From Methanoregula sp. (GTDB taxonomy: Archaea; Halobacteriota; Methanomicrobia; Methanomicrobiales; Methanospirillaceae): DNA of 6,109 bases. The stretch covers positions 1-6,109 of the forward strand of contig NZ_PIZH01000107.1 of assembly GCF_002835825.1 (NCBI RefSeq). The letters are read 5' to 3'. The translations under genes and the position numbers were made by a program. A model generated the notes under the pieces. The model ran no database searches and was not told the origin of the DNA. It saw nothing but the letters and a program-made list of their open reading frames with translations. Below, in pieces: positions 1 through 6,109 of the stretch (positions are counted from its first letter, which is position 1; the number at the start of each line of letters is the position of its first letter).

Positions 1-308
1 CGGGTGCTGCCGCTTTTCCGGGTATAGCGTTTTTCCGTATGGTACACCGGAATTTTTTCTTCCATGAGCATCCGGATATTCTCCAGGTCCACGGAGATAT
101 GGTCCGGGTGGGTGATATCCTTCACGGTGAGGCTGAGCAGCTCCCTCTTTGGGTAGCCTGTCATGATCTCCCATGCTGAGTTTACAGAAAAGAATCTCAG
201 CTCTTTTGTGACAAGCGCAATTCCCAGTGGACTGCTATCGAAAATTTTTTTGAAAAGTTCTTCTTGCAGGGGAATTGCTTCACCGGGAATAGTGTTATTC
301 TCTGCCAT
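1..308 (-). CDS. PAS-domain sensor protein, N-terminal part (cut by left window edge)
   Basis: Reading the minus strand from an ATG at 308-306 gives 102 codons that stay open to the window edge. The product starts MAENNTIPGE. From about residue 18 it reads as a PAS domain: FKKIFDSSPLGIALV, then FFSVNSAWEIMTGYPKREL, then KDITHPDH, and finally EKRYTRKSGS, the usual PAS core strand before a domain end. PAS domains bind small ligands or cofactors or act as dimerising signal modules; which applies cannot be told here. There is no membrane segment before the PAS, so this part is cytoplasmic. The frame has a stop at 359-357 and no other ATG, GTG or TTG before 308, so the start is well fixed. It lies 174 bases downstream of the 600-aa kinase on the same strand. 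The missing C-terminus could be a histidine kinase transmitter, more PAS repeats or another output. Confidence 0.85.
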   Translation of the reverse strand, partial: MAENNTIPGEAIPLQEELFKKIFDSSPLGIALVTKELRFFSVNSAWEIMTGYPKRELLSLTVKDITHPDHISVDLENIRMLMEEKIPVYHTEKRYTRKSGST

Positions 309-355
309 CAGACTGTCCGGCCCTGATCCTGATATGCTGGATGGGGTGGTTTGTG

Positions 356-366
356 CTTATAATTGT
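356..366 (-). promoter_or_regulatory. TATA-like box for the left-edge PAS gene
   Basis: On the minus strand this reads ACAATTATAAG, an A/T-rich element in otherwise GC-rich sequence. It lies about 50 bases upstream of the ATG at 308. Archaeal transcription normally starts about 25 bases downstream of the TATA box, which would leave a leader of roughly 25-30 bases. That leader contains AGGATCAGG, but it is too far from the ATG to be a good ribosome binding site. Placement is inferred from spacing and composition only. Confidence 0.35.
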
Positions 367-440
367 ATGGGGACACACAGTTCCGCATATTTCTGGTGAT
401 AATGAGAATTCCCTCGCAAAGGATCGGATTATCTGTTACG

Positions 441-464
441 ATGCCGTTCCTATACGAAAGGCAT
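441..464 (-). terminator. Imperfect hairpin after the 600-aa kinase gene
   Basis: The arms ATGCC (441-445) and GGCAT (460-464) pair, and TTC (447-449) pairs with GAA (456-458) inside a single mismatch, leaving a six-base loop. It begins about 18 bases past the stop codon of the 600-aa kinase. On the minus strand no long T tract follows, so it is only a candidate transcript-end or RNA-stabilising structure. Confidence 0.2.
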
Positions 465-482
465 TTTCGGATCTCGCGATGC

Positions 483-2285
483 TCATTCAACCGTGGCAGA
501 AGGCCGTCTCCACGCTCCTTCGGGAACAGTTATCACGAACCGGGCCCCCCTCCCCGGTTCTCCCGTCTCAGCGATCGAGATACCGGTGATGGCCAGGATC
601 TCGCGGGAGAGGAAGAGGCCAAGGCCGGTGTTGTGCCCGAATCCTTTTGTGAACAGCCGGCTTTTATCTTCCAGGGGAATACCGACTCCATTGTCTTCAA
701 CCGTGATCACAAGTGCCGGTCCGGATGCCTGCGTTGTGATATCGATCCTCGTCATTTTCGGCCCCCCGTACCGGAGTGAGTTATCGATCAGGTTGTAGAA
801 GACTTTCTCTAAAAGCGGATCGCCATACACTTCCCAATCCCCTGCGTCGGCAGTGAATACAATATCCCGCAGGGGGAGAGAGGCCCGGGAAATTTCAACG
901 GCTTCTCCCACATTCTGCCAGACTGGCGAATTTACCCCGAGGTCCTGGTATTCCTTGGTGAAGACGATCTGGCGTTCGATAGCAAATGCGGCACGTTCAG
1001 CCTTCAGGAGATATTCTGAAGTCTCCGCGGTATTGCCAAGGGACTCTTTCGATAACTCCAGGAACGCTTTCAAGGAAAAGAGCTGGTTCTTGATGTCATG
1101 CCGTGTTATGCTGGAGAGCAGATTCAGCTTCCGGTTGACTTCGTGGAGTGCCTGTTCAGCCTGCCTCCGCTCCTGGATATCGTAACACGATCCGATATAC
1201 CCGGCAAACTTTCCATCGGCAGTGAAGAACGGCGTGCCATTGTCATACAGCCAGTGGTAGGTGCCATCATGGTACCGGAGCCGGTATTCCATGGAAAACG
1301 GCGTTTTTGCATGGAAATTGTCGAGGTAGATCTTCAGGCATCGGTCGAAATCCTCCGGGTGCACGCCTTCTGCCCACCCGTCACCCAGTTCCTGGCCGAG
1401 TGTCCGGCCGGTGAAGTCAAGCCAGTTCCGGTTGAAGTAATCGCATTTTGCATTCACGTCTGCACGCCAGATCGGGTTGGGGAAATCGTCGAGGACTTTT
1501 AAGTAGAAGTCATGGGACTTCCGGATCTCGTCCTGCACCCGCCTCTCTTCCGTGATATCCTCAAACGCCGCGACAAAATACCCCTGTTGCGGGCTGAAGA
1601 CCGATATCCTGAGCAGTTTTTTTATGGGCAGGAAATCGATCTCGAACCGTTTTGAAACCCCGGTCGAAGCCACCTGTCCATAGATATCAAAGAGTTCAGG
1701 TGTCAGTTTCCGGATATCGGGAATGACCTCGAGCACCCGTTTTCCTTTCACATCATTGAGACCCGTCAACTGCCCGAACGCGGCATTCACGTCAAGGTAT
1801 ACCCAGTCCACAGGCCTCCCGTTCCTGTCATAGATCATCCGGCAGTAGGCAAATCCTTCCAGCATATTTTCAAAGAGTGTACGGTATTTTCTCTCACTTT
1901 CCAGCAGGGCCTTCCTGTCTTCGGAAAGATGTTCCGAAAGATATGCAACAACGGCAGCGATTCCGGCAAACACCAGGAACCGGAGCCATGCCCCGGAAAT
2001 GACATCTGTGTTCCCGTCACCGTAAAGATAGACCAGCCAGACATAGGCAAGGGCAAGGAGCAGGGACAGGAGAAAACCGCGGTACCGGTAGTGATAGGCA
2101 AGCAGGATGATGGGGAAGTAAAACAGGTGCATGAAGATGATAGTAATTCCCTGCATCAGGCAATAGAGCGAGACTGCAATGGCTGCTGCTGTGCTGGCAA
2201 TGATGAGCAGCTGCCAGAGATATTCGGGCAGGGAGACGCCAGATATGCTGCTTTTGCCGTCGGGATGGGAATGGGAATACGCCAT
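483..2285 (-). CDS. Membrane-anchored PAS sensor histidine kinase, 600 aa
   Basis: This is a complete sensor kinase that should autophosphorylate on histidine and pass phosphate to an unlinked response regulator. Residues 23-116 hold about four hydrophobic helices (roughly 23-44, 47-64, 70-88, 99-116), joined by very short loops, so the sensing part is mostly in the membrane or cytoplasm. PAS 1 spans about 127-250 (ERKYRTLFENMLEGFAY to FEDITEERR). PAS 2 spans about 256-378 and is of the PAS_3 type (GWAEGVHPEDFDR, RYHDGTYHW, DIQERRQAE). The H-box RHDIKNQL places the phosphoacceptor at H396, followed by D397 and N400 (HDxxN). The ATP-binding domain has an N-box with N498 and N502, G1 box DNGVGI (531-536), F-box FTKGFG (545-550) and G2 box GLGLFL (553-558). 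The ATG at 2285 follows AGGTG with 7-base spacing. No receiver or DNA-binding domain is present. Ligand and partner are unknown. Confidence 0.95.
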   Translation of the reverse strand: MAYSHSHPDGKSSISGVSLPEYLWQLLIIASTAAAIAVSLYCLMQGITIIFMHLFYFPIILLAYHYRYRGFLLSLLLALAYVWLVYLYGDGNTDVISGAWLRFLVFAGIAAVVAYLSEHLSEDRKALLESERKYRTLFENMLEGFAYCRMIYDRNGRPVDWVYLDVNAAFGQLTGLNDVKGKRVLEVIPDIRKLTPELFDIYGQVASTGVSKRFEIDFLPIKKLLRISVFSPQQGYFVAAFEDITEERRVQDEIRKSHDFYLKVLDDFPNPIWRADVNAKCDYFNRNWLDFTGRTLGQELGDGWAEGVHPEDFDRCLKIYLDNFHAKTPFSMEYRLRYHDGTYHWLYDNGTPFFTADGKFAGYIGSCYDIQERRQAEQALHEVNRKLNLLSSITRHDIKNQLFSLKAFLELSKESLGNTAETSEYLLKAERAAFAIERQIVFTKEYQDLGVNSPVWQNVGEAVEISRASLPLRDIVFTADAGDWEVYGDPLLEKVFYNLIDNSLRYGGPKMTRIDITTQASGPALVITVEDNGVGIPLEDKSRLFTKGFGHNTGLGLFLSREILAITGISIAETGEPGRGARFVITVPEGAWRRPSATVE

Positions 2286-2292
2286 GGAGATG

Positions 2293-2297
2293 CACCT
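2293..2297 (-). promoter_or_regulatory. Shine-Dalgarno site of the 600-aa kinase
   Basis: The minus strand reads AGGTG, seven bases before the ATG at 2285. It matches the purine-rich sequence complementary to the 3' end of methanogen 16S rRNA and supports this start. It is the clearest ribosome binding site in the window; the other genes lack a good one. Confidence 0.6.
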
Positions 2298-2309
2298 GAT
2301 AATGAAAAT

Positions 2310-2327
2310 CCGGACAGGATCTTCCGG
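2310..2327. repeat. Inverted repeat between TATA box and start of the 600-aa kinase
   Basis: CCGGA (2310-2314) and TCCGG (2323-2327) form inverted arms separated by eight bases. They lie just downstream of the TATA-like box at 2329-2339, where transcription of the kinase would start. That position would suit an operator or a 5' hairpin. The arms are only five bases and CCGG is common in this DNA, so chance is likely. Confidence 0.2.
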
Positions 2328-2328
2328 G

Positions 2329-2339
2329 AATATATACGC
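2329..2339 (-). promoter_or_regulatory. TATA box for the 600-aa kinase
   Basis: The minus strand reads GCGTATATATT, the best archaeal TATA-box match in the window. Its centre is about 49 bases upstream of the ATG at 2285, predicting a start of transcription near 2307-2310 and a leader of a little over 20 bases that includes the AGGTG site. A second A/T-rich element at 2357-2365 (ATTATAAAC on the minus strand) lies further upstream and could be an alternative box. Confidence 0.5.
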
Positions 2340-2414
2340 TTGATGGGGGTGTTTTTGTTTATAATGTTATTTCCGGAGTAATCTCCCTGTATTTCCTGAC
2401 AGGCGGGTGTAAGG

Positions 2415-2424
2415 ATTTTTTATT
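2415..2424 (+). promoter_or_regulatory. Possible TATA-like element for the cysteine-rich gene
   Basis: The plus strand reads ATTTTTTATT in the divergent intergenic region, about 80 bases before the ATG at 2502. This would give a leader of about 50 bases. Other weak candidates are TTTATAAT at 2358-2365 and the A/T-rich stretch near 2451-2463. There is no clear Shine-Dalgarno sequence before 2502, so a shorter or absent leader from a nearer promoter is also possible. Confidence 0.25.
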
Positions 2425-2501
2425 GTTCTGGTCTCCCTGCAGGGACGAACATACCGAATATCTAACAGGCACGGACTCCAATAGTATCACAGAACCTGAC
2501 C

Positions 2502-2897
2502 ATGCCTGAGGAACAGGATTGCCGGCAGTGCGGAAAGTGCTGCGAGAAATGGGGCTGGGACCAGAAGGGGATACCGGAGGATCTCGTCCCGTGGATCGAG
2601 GCAGGGCGTACCGATATCCTGCAACACGTCGGGATCATGTTCTCCGACCGGAAACATTCTACCGGAAAAGATCTCACGCTTGCCGACCTCTCCCGTGTGG
2701 TTCGTATCGATTACTGGGTTAATGTAAACGGAGGAATGCTGACGTATTGCCCGTTCTTTTTCCGGGCCGGTGACGGGAAGGTATATTGCCGCATCCATCT
2801 GGCAAAACCTGCGGTCTGTATTGGTTTTACGCCATGGAACGAAAGGATCCGCGATTATGCCCTGAACTGTCCGGCCTGCCGGGATAGTATTCCCTGA
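2502..2897 (+). CDS. YkgJ-family (CxxCxxCC) cysteine-cluster protein, 131 aa
   Basis: This small soluble protein belongs to the YkgJ/UPF0153 group, often annotated as zinc- or iron-chelating domain proteins; the biochemical role of most members is unknown. The N-terminus has the diagnostic CRQCGKCC (C7, C10, C13, C14). Further cysteines are C83 (YCPFF), C96 (YCRIH), C106 (AVCIGF) and the C-terminal pair C123/C126 (NCPAC), nine in all. The family's usual CPFL and C-x-IYExRPxxCR-type motifs correspond here to YCPFFF and YCRIHLAKPAVCIGF. This makes bound metal, possibly an iron-sulfur cluster, plausible but unproven. The size is normal for the family. The frame has a stop at 2463 and no earlier ATG, so the start is secure although no ribosome binding site is evident. 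It is divergent from the 600-aa kinase and convergent with the four-PAS gene, so it is transcribed alone. A functional link to the sensors is not shown. Confidence 0.88.
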   Translation: MPEEQDCRQCGKCCEKWGWDQKGIPEDLVPWIEAGRTDILQHVGIMFSDRKHSTGKDLTLADLSRVVRIDYWVNVNGGMLTYCPFFFRAGDGKVYCRIHLAKPAVCIGFTPWNERIRDYALNCPACRDSIP

Positions 2898-2907
2898 AAA
2901 AAAGATC
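2897..2907 (-). terminator. T-rich terminator candidate after the four-PAS gene
   Basis: On the minus strand a run of seven T residues (plus-strand A run 2897-2903) follows the palindrome AAGATCTT and lies about 25 bases past the TAA stop of the four-PAS gene. Archaeal transcription commonly ends at such T tracts. The tract overlaps the last base of the convergent cysteine-rich gene's TGA. In the opposite direction, plus-strand T stretches at about 2927-2944, inside the 3' end of the four-PAS gene, could end the other transcript. Confidence 0.4.
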
Positions 2908-2927
2908 TTCCGCGCCTGACCCCGGAT

Positions 2928-5318
2928 TTATTGGTTTCCTTTTGGTCTTTCAGCGAACCGGTACGCACCTTTCGGTACCAGCAGTTCAAACCGCACACCT
3001 TTTCCCGCTTCGCCGGTCTCCCGGATCGTGATCCCGGTGATGGAAAGGATCTCGCGTGCAAGGAAAAGACCAAGGCCGCTTCCTCTCCCCCCTCCCTGTT
3101 CGAAGATCCTGGATTTTTGTTCGTCCGTTATCCCGACACCGTTATCGGTAAGGATGATGACCAGTCCGTCCCCGGACTCGCGATACGTGAGCGAGACCTC
3201 GGTGACCCGCTGGCCGTGGATGAAACTGTTCTCGACCAGATTGAAAAAAACCTTCTCCAGGAGCAGGTCCGCATAGATCTCGAGACCTTCAACCATCATG
3301 CGGCGCTCGATCTTCAGGGAGTCCAGGTGGGAGATTGCATACAGGAAGACCTGCCCGACATTCTGCCATTTCGGCGGGTGGATTCCCAGGTCCTGGTAGG
3401 TCTTGGTGAAATTCAGCGAGCTGACGATCTTACTGATGAGAAACGCTTCCTTGTCGATATAGGTCAGTGCTTTTGCTTCATCGCGGCTGCTTACGGAAAG
3501 CTGGATGTACGCAGAAAGGGCAAAGACGGTGGACTGGATGTCCTGGAAGATTACCCTGTTCAGGAGCCCCAGTTTCTTCCGGGCCTGTTCCAGTGCCCGT
3601 TCTGCCCTCCTTGCCTCGCTGATGTCCCGACCGATGGCAAGGACCCTGGGCTCGTTCTCTCCCCGTTCATTGACCGATTCAATCCTGCGCAGGCGCATCT
3701 CGACAGGGAACTCGCTGCCATCTCTTCTCCGGCAGACCCAGTTGAATTCAGCCTGCCCTTTTTCCAGCACCTCACGGATATGCATAAATGCCATTTCCGT
3801 GGTATATCCGCTTCCACTCATGTCCGTTGGATCTGCTTTCAGTATCTCATCCCGCCTCATCCCGAAAGCCCTGAGAACATTCTCATTCACATCAATGATG
3901 TGTCCGTCAGAACCATGGACAAAGATAAGGTCCGGAGATCCCTCATAGATTGCTTCAAGATGCTTTTTGGCACTGATGAGTTCTTTCTCTGCGATGACAC
4001 GGTCTGTGATATCGACAACCGAGATGATGATCTGGCCGGTCCCCGGAACGATCGCTACGTGCATGATACAATACAGGATAGTGCCGTATCGGGTGATGAA
4101 CCGGAATTCATACGATGACGGTGCAAACACCGGGTCTTTCATGCGGGCGTGGTAAAACTCTTTCATGCGCTGGTATTCATCGTGGGTCACAAACTCCTTC
4201 CAGAGGTGTTTTCCCGCCAGCTCTTCGACCGTATATCCGGAAAGCTGAGCGAACCGTTCGTTTGCCTGGATGATCAGGGTATCCCGGTTGATGACGATGG
4301 AGGCGGACCCGGTCGTGTTGAAGACGGTCCGGTAGAAAACCTCGGAATCCCGGAGTGCTTTTTCAGATGTTCTCCTTGTTGAGATGTCCCGGCAGAGGGT
4401 CAGGATATGGATAGTGCTGCCATATGATACAACGGTTGCATTGATCTCGACAGGGGTGATGAGTCCTTTGGGACTGACATAATCCACTTCAAAATTCCGG
4501 ATCACACCGGTCTTTGCGCACTGGGCAACTGCTTGCGCGTTCCTCTCCTTCTCATAATCCGCGGTCCACTCAAGTACGCTCCGGCCGAGAAGCTCGTCCA
4601 GCCGTTCATGCCCCGATAACTCGACATATTTCTGGTTGGCATCGATCACAAGGCCTGCAGCATCTATGACAACAAAACCGGTTCCTGTTGTTTCAACGAG
4701 TGTCCTGTACAGCCGCTCGCTCTCCCGGTGTGCTTCTTCAGCTTCTTTCTGCGGAGTAATATCAATAATGGAGCCAATGGCGACCTCGCGATTGACATCA
4801 AAGCGGGCAGAGAACTGACCCCAGAACTCTTTTTTCGTCCGATGGTTCCGGAACCTGACAATATGATTTTCTATCTGCCCGTGCTCTTTTAGAATCCGCC
4901 CCACCTCTATACGGTCTTCCGGGTTCACATAGAGGGCGAGGATGTCGCTGCCAATTGCCATTTCGATTGAATCAAATCCGGCAAGGTCTGCATATTTCTT
5001 GTTGCAGGCAACTACGGTTGCATTTTTGAAACTCGTCTCAAAAAGTCCTACCTGTGCGAACTGGTAGAGGTTCCGGTATTTCCACTCGCTTTCCTGAACC
5101 GCCTGTTCCCGCCGGGCCAGTTCTTCATAGTTCGCCCTGAGTTCTTCTTCGGTTTCTGCAATGTTTTCATAGGCGGACTTCAGGGCCTGGTTCTTTTTCT
5201 CCAGGTCAAGCATCTTTTCCCGGAGTTCCGGATAGTAACTCTTGCGGAGCGATGACTCGCCAAGGCCGATAATCTTCTTTCGCTGGTCCTGCCAGTCCGG
5301 GTGCTCATCAGAGGGCAT
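2928..5318 (-). CDS. Soluble four-PAS histidine-kinase-like protein lacking the phosphoacceptor His, 796 aa
   Basis: No membrane segment is visible, so this is a cytoplasmic sensor. Residues about 31-78 form a charged coiled coil (EKKNQALKSAYENIAETEEEL). Four PAS domains follow at about 77-195, 197-320, 322-447 and 449-575, each ending in a DIT/DIS motif (DITPQ, DISTRR, DITDR, DISEARR). The transmitter begins near 577, but the H-box reads IFQDIQST where the 600-aa kinase has TRHDIKNQ. Q592 replaces the phosphoacceptor and S596 replaces the Asn of HDxxN. The ATP-binding domain looks intact: N-box with N693 and N697, G1 DNGVGI (725-730), G2 GSGLGLFL (746-753). The F-box is altered to FEQGGG. 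The frame can be extended upstream to 5432, but those 38 residues lie inside the dehydrogenase gene and look like out-of-frame readthrough. The ATG at 5318 is therefore preferred. It overlaps the dehydrogenase stop by 11 bases, suggesting an operon. It may act as a pseudokinase or partner rather than a classical kinase. Confidence 0.92.
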   Translation of the reverse strand: MPSDEHPDWQDQRKKIIGLGESSLRKSYYPELREKMLDLEKKNQALKSAYENIAETEEELRANYEELARREQAVQESEWKYRNLYQFAQVGLFETSFKNATVVACNKKYADLAGFDSIEMAIGSDILALYVNPEDRIEVGRILKEHGQIENHIVRFRNHRTKKEFWGQFSARFDVNREVAIGSIIDITPQKEAEEAHRESERLYRTLVETTGTGFVVIDAAGLVIDANQKYVELSGHERLDELLGRSVLEWTADYEKERNAQAVAQCAKTGVIRNFEVDYVSPKGLITPVEINATVVSYGSTIHILTLCRDISTRRTSEKALRDSEVFYRTVFNTTGSASIVINRDTLIIQANERFAQLSGYTVEELAGKHLWKEFVTHDEYQRMKEFYHARMKDPVFAPSSYEFRFITRYGTILYCIMHVAIVPGTGQIIISVVDITDRVIAEKELISAKKHLEAIYEGSPDLIFVHGSDGHIIDVNENVLRAFGMRRDEILKADPTDMSGSGYTTEMAFMHIREVLEKGQAEFNWVCRRRDGSEFPVEMRLRRIESVNERGENEPRVLAIGRDISEARRAERALEQARKKLGLLNRVIFQDIQSTVFALSAYIQLSVSSRDEAKALTYIDKEAFLISKIVSSLNFTKTYQDLGIHPPKWQNVGQVFLYAISHLDSLKIERRMMVEGLEIYADLLLEKVFFNLVENSFIHGQRVTEVSLTYRESGDGLVIILTDNGVGITDEQKSRIFEQGGGRGSGLGLFLAREILSITGITIRETGEAGKGVRFELLVPKGAYRFAERPKGNQ

Positions 5319-6109
5319 TTGCGTAGATCCGTTCGATATCTGCTGCGGTCGGCTGCCGCGGGTTGGTTGCCATGCATGGATCGCCAAGGGCATTCCGGGC
5401 AAGGGCCGGGATATCCGCCTTTGACACACCAAGGTCGCTGAGCGTGTCCGTTATCCCCACCGATTCGCGGAGGTTCCTTACAGCGCCGATAATCTCTTCC
5501 TGTGCACTCTTGCCACCCGGGCCCGGTTCGATTCCCAGGGCCTTTCCAATCTCCCGGTACCGTGTGGGGCACGCCGGATAGTTGAATGCCATCACGTGTT
5601 CGAGCAGCAGGGCATTGCACTCCCCGTGGGGGAGGTCCGAGAAGCCGCCGAGGCTGTGTGCCATGGCATGGACGGCACCGAGGCTGGCATTCGAGAAGGC
5701 AAGACCCGCACAAAGGCTGCCAAGCATGGTCTTGTACCGGTATTCAGTATTCAGCGGCTCCATGTATGCTTTTAAGAGATACTCACTTATCAGCCGGGTG
5801 GATTCGAATGCCTGGATGTCCGTAACCGGTGAACTGGCATTGGAGGCATATGCTTCTACACTGTGGGTAAGCGCATCCATGCCGGTGTGTGCAGTCAGTT
5901 GTGGTGAAAGGGTAGTGAGAGGAAGGGGATCGATGAGGGCGATGTCCGGGACGATCTTCTTGCTGATGATGGCGATTTTCACTCTTCTCTTCGTATCATT
6001 GATAATGGCGAACTGCGAAACGTCTGCTCCGGTCCCGGCAGTAGTTGGGATGCAGATCAGGGGGGGTGTGGGAATATGGATCTGGTCCACCCCCTCAACT
6101 TCCAGGATA
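5308..6109 (-). CDS. Iron-containing alcohol dehydrogenase, C-terminal 266 aa (cut by right window edge)
   Basis: This is a group III, metal-dependent NAD(P)-linked alcohol dehydrogenase that interconverts an alcohol and an aldehyde or ketone in the cytoplasm; the substrate cannot be told. The frame is open from the edge (ILEVEGVDQIHIP), so the true start is outside the window, not at the internal GTG at 6090. Numbered from the first complete codon, TTAGTGAD is at 22-29. The metal ligands expected by analogy with FucO are D78 and H82 (MDALTHSVEAY), H147 (HAMAHSLGG) and H161 (LPHGECNA). The DxxxH spacing and the 14-residue gap between the last two histidines match the family, and H151 fits the usual additional active-site histidine. 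About one third of a roughly 385-aa enzyme, the N-terminal nucleotide-binding part, is missing. The C-terminus ends normally at ADIERIYANAL and overlaps the start of the four-PAS gene by 11 bases. There is no sign of decay. Confidence 0.95.
   Translation of the reverse strand, partial: ILEVEGVDQIHIPTPPLICIPTTAGTGADVSQFAIINDTKRRVKIAIISKKIVPDIALIDPLPLTTLSPQLTAHTGMDALTHSVEAYASNASSPVTDIQAFESTRLISEYLLKAYMEPLNTEYRYKTMLGSLCAGLAFSNASLGAVHAMAHSLGGFSDLPHGECNALLLEHVMAFNYPACPTRYREIGKALGIEPGPGGKSAQEEIIGAVRNLRESVGITDTLSDLGVSKADIPALARNALGDPCMATNPRQPTAADIERIYANAL

Noticed and set aside
308..490. Short minus-strand frame of 60 codons in the gap after the 600-aa kinase
   Set aside because: It uses a TTG start overlapping the kinase stop, has no ribosome site and no family resemblance, and it covers the probable promoter of the left-edge PAS gene.
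363..779. Plus-strand frames of 101-138 codons at the 3' end of the 600-aa kinase
   Set aside because: They are antisense to the conserved ATP-binding domain, with no start signal or known motif.
1098..1100. Check whether the 600-aa kinase had also lost its phosphoacceptor
   Set aside because: The codon reads CAT (H396) within RHDIKNQL, so the site is intact.
1929..2381. Plus-strand open frame of 150 codons
   Set aside because: It lies antisense to the membrane helices and first PAS of the 600-aa kinase and across its promoter. The product is low in recognisable features.
2374..2388. Small inverted repeat GGAG-TAAT-CTCC in the divergent region
   Set aside because: Four-base arms are too short to separate from chance.
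2931..4118. Long open frame of 395 codons on the plus strand
   Set aside because: It is fully antisense to the four-PAS kinase-like gene, has no recognisable domain, and its composition is what the complement of GC-rich, codon-biased coding DNA gives. The minus-strand product has clear PAS and ATP-binding motifs.
5180..5713. Minus-strand frame of 177 codons overlapping dehydrogenase and sensor
   Set aside because: The product is rich in Arg, Pro, Gly and Cys and out of frame with two well-supported genes; it is a shadow.

Overview
The window looks like chromosomal DNA from a methanogenic archaeon, most likely of the Methanomicrobiales (Methanoregula-like). This is inferred from style and not from a marker gene. 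The evidence is sensor kinases with an archaeal-type H-box (RHDIKNQL), soluble and membrane kinases built from PAS repeats without receiver domains, TATA-like boxes about 50 bases upstream of starts, sparse Shine-Dalgarno sequences, and moderate GC content rich in CCGG.

Layout from left to right: (1) the N-terminal part of a PAS-domain sensor protein, minus strand, cut by the left edge (1-308). (2) A complete membrane-anchored histidine kinase of 600 aa, minus strand (483-2285), with four predicted membrane helices, two PAS domains and an intact transmitter. (3) A 216-base divergent intergenic region (2286-2501). (4) A 131-aa cysteine-rich protein of the YkgJ/CxxCxxCC family, plus strand (2502-2897). 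(5) A 30-base convergent gap with a T-rich terminator candidate. (6) A soluble kinase-like protein with four PAS domains, 796 aa, minus strand (2928-5318), whose phosphoacceptor histidine position is glutamine. (7) The C-terminal 266 aa of an iron-containing alcohol dehydrogenase, minus strand, cut by the right edge (5308-6109), overlapping the start of gene 6 by 11 bases.

Three of the five genes are PAS sensors, so this is a signal-transduction cluster. The dehydrogenase and the four-PAS protein are probably cotranscribed and translationally coupled. The two kinases share a related transmitter, including an FTK-YQDLG-WQNVG stretch between the H-box and the ATP-binding domain. One keeps the catalytic HDxxN motif and the other has QDxxS, so a working pair made of an active kinase and a pseudokinase is a testable idea. 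No response regulator or DNA-binding domain lies in the window, so output partners must be elsewhere. I saw no RNA genes, CRISPR arrays or insertion sequences. No intergenic stretch exceeds 300 bases.
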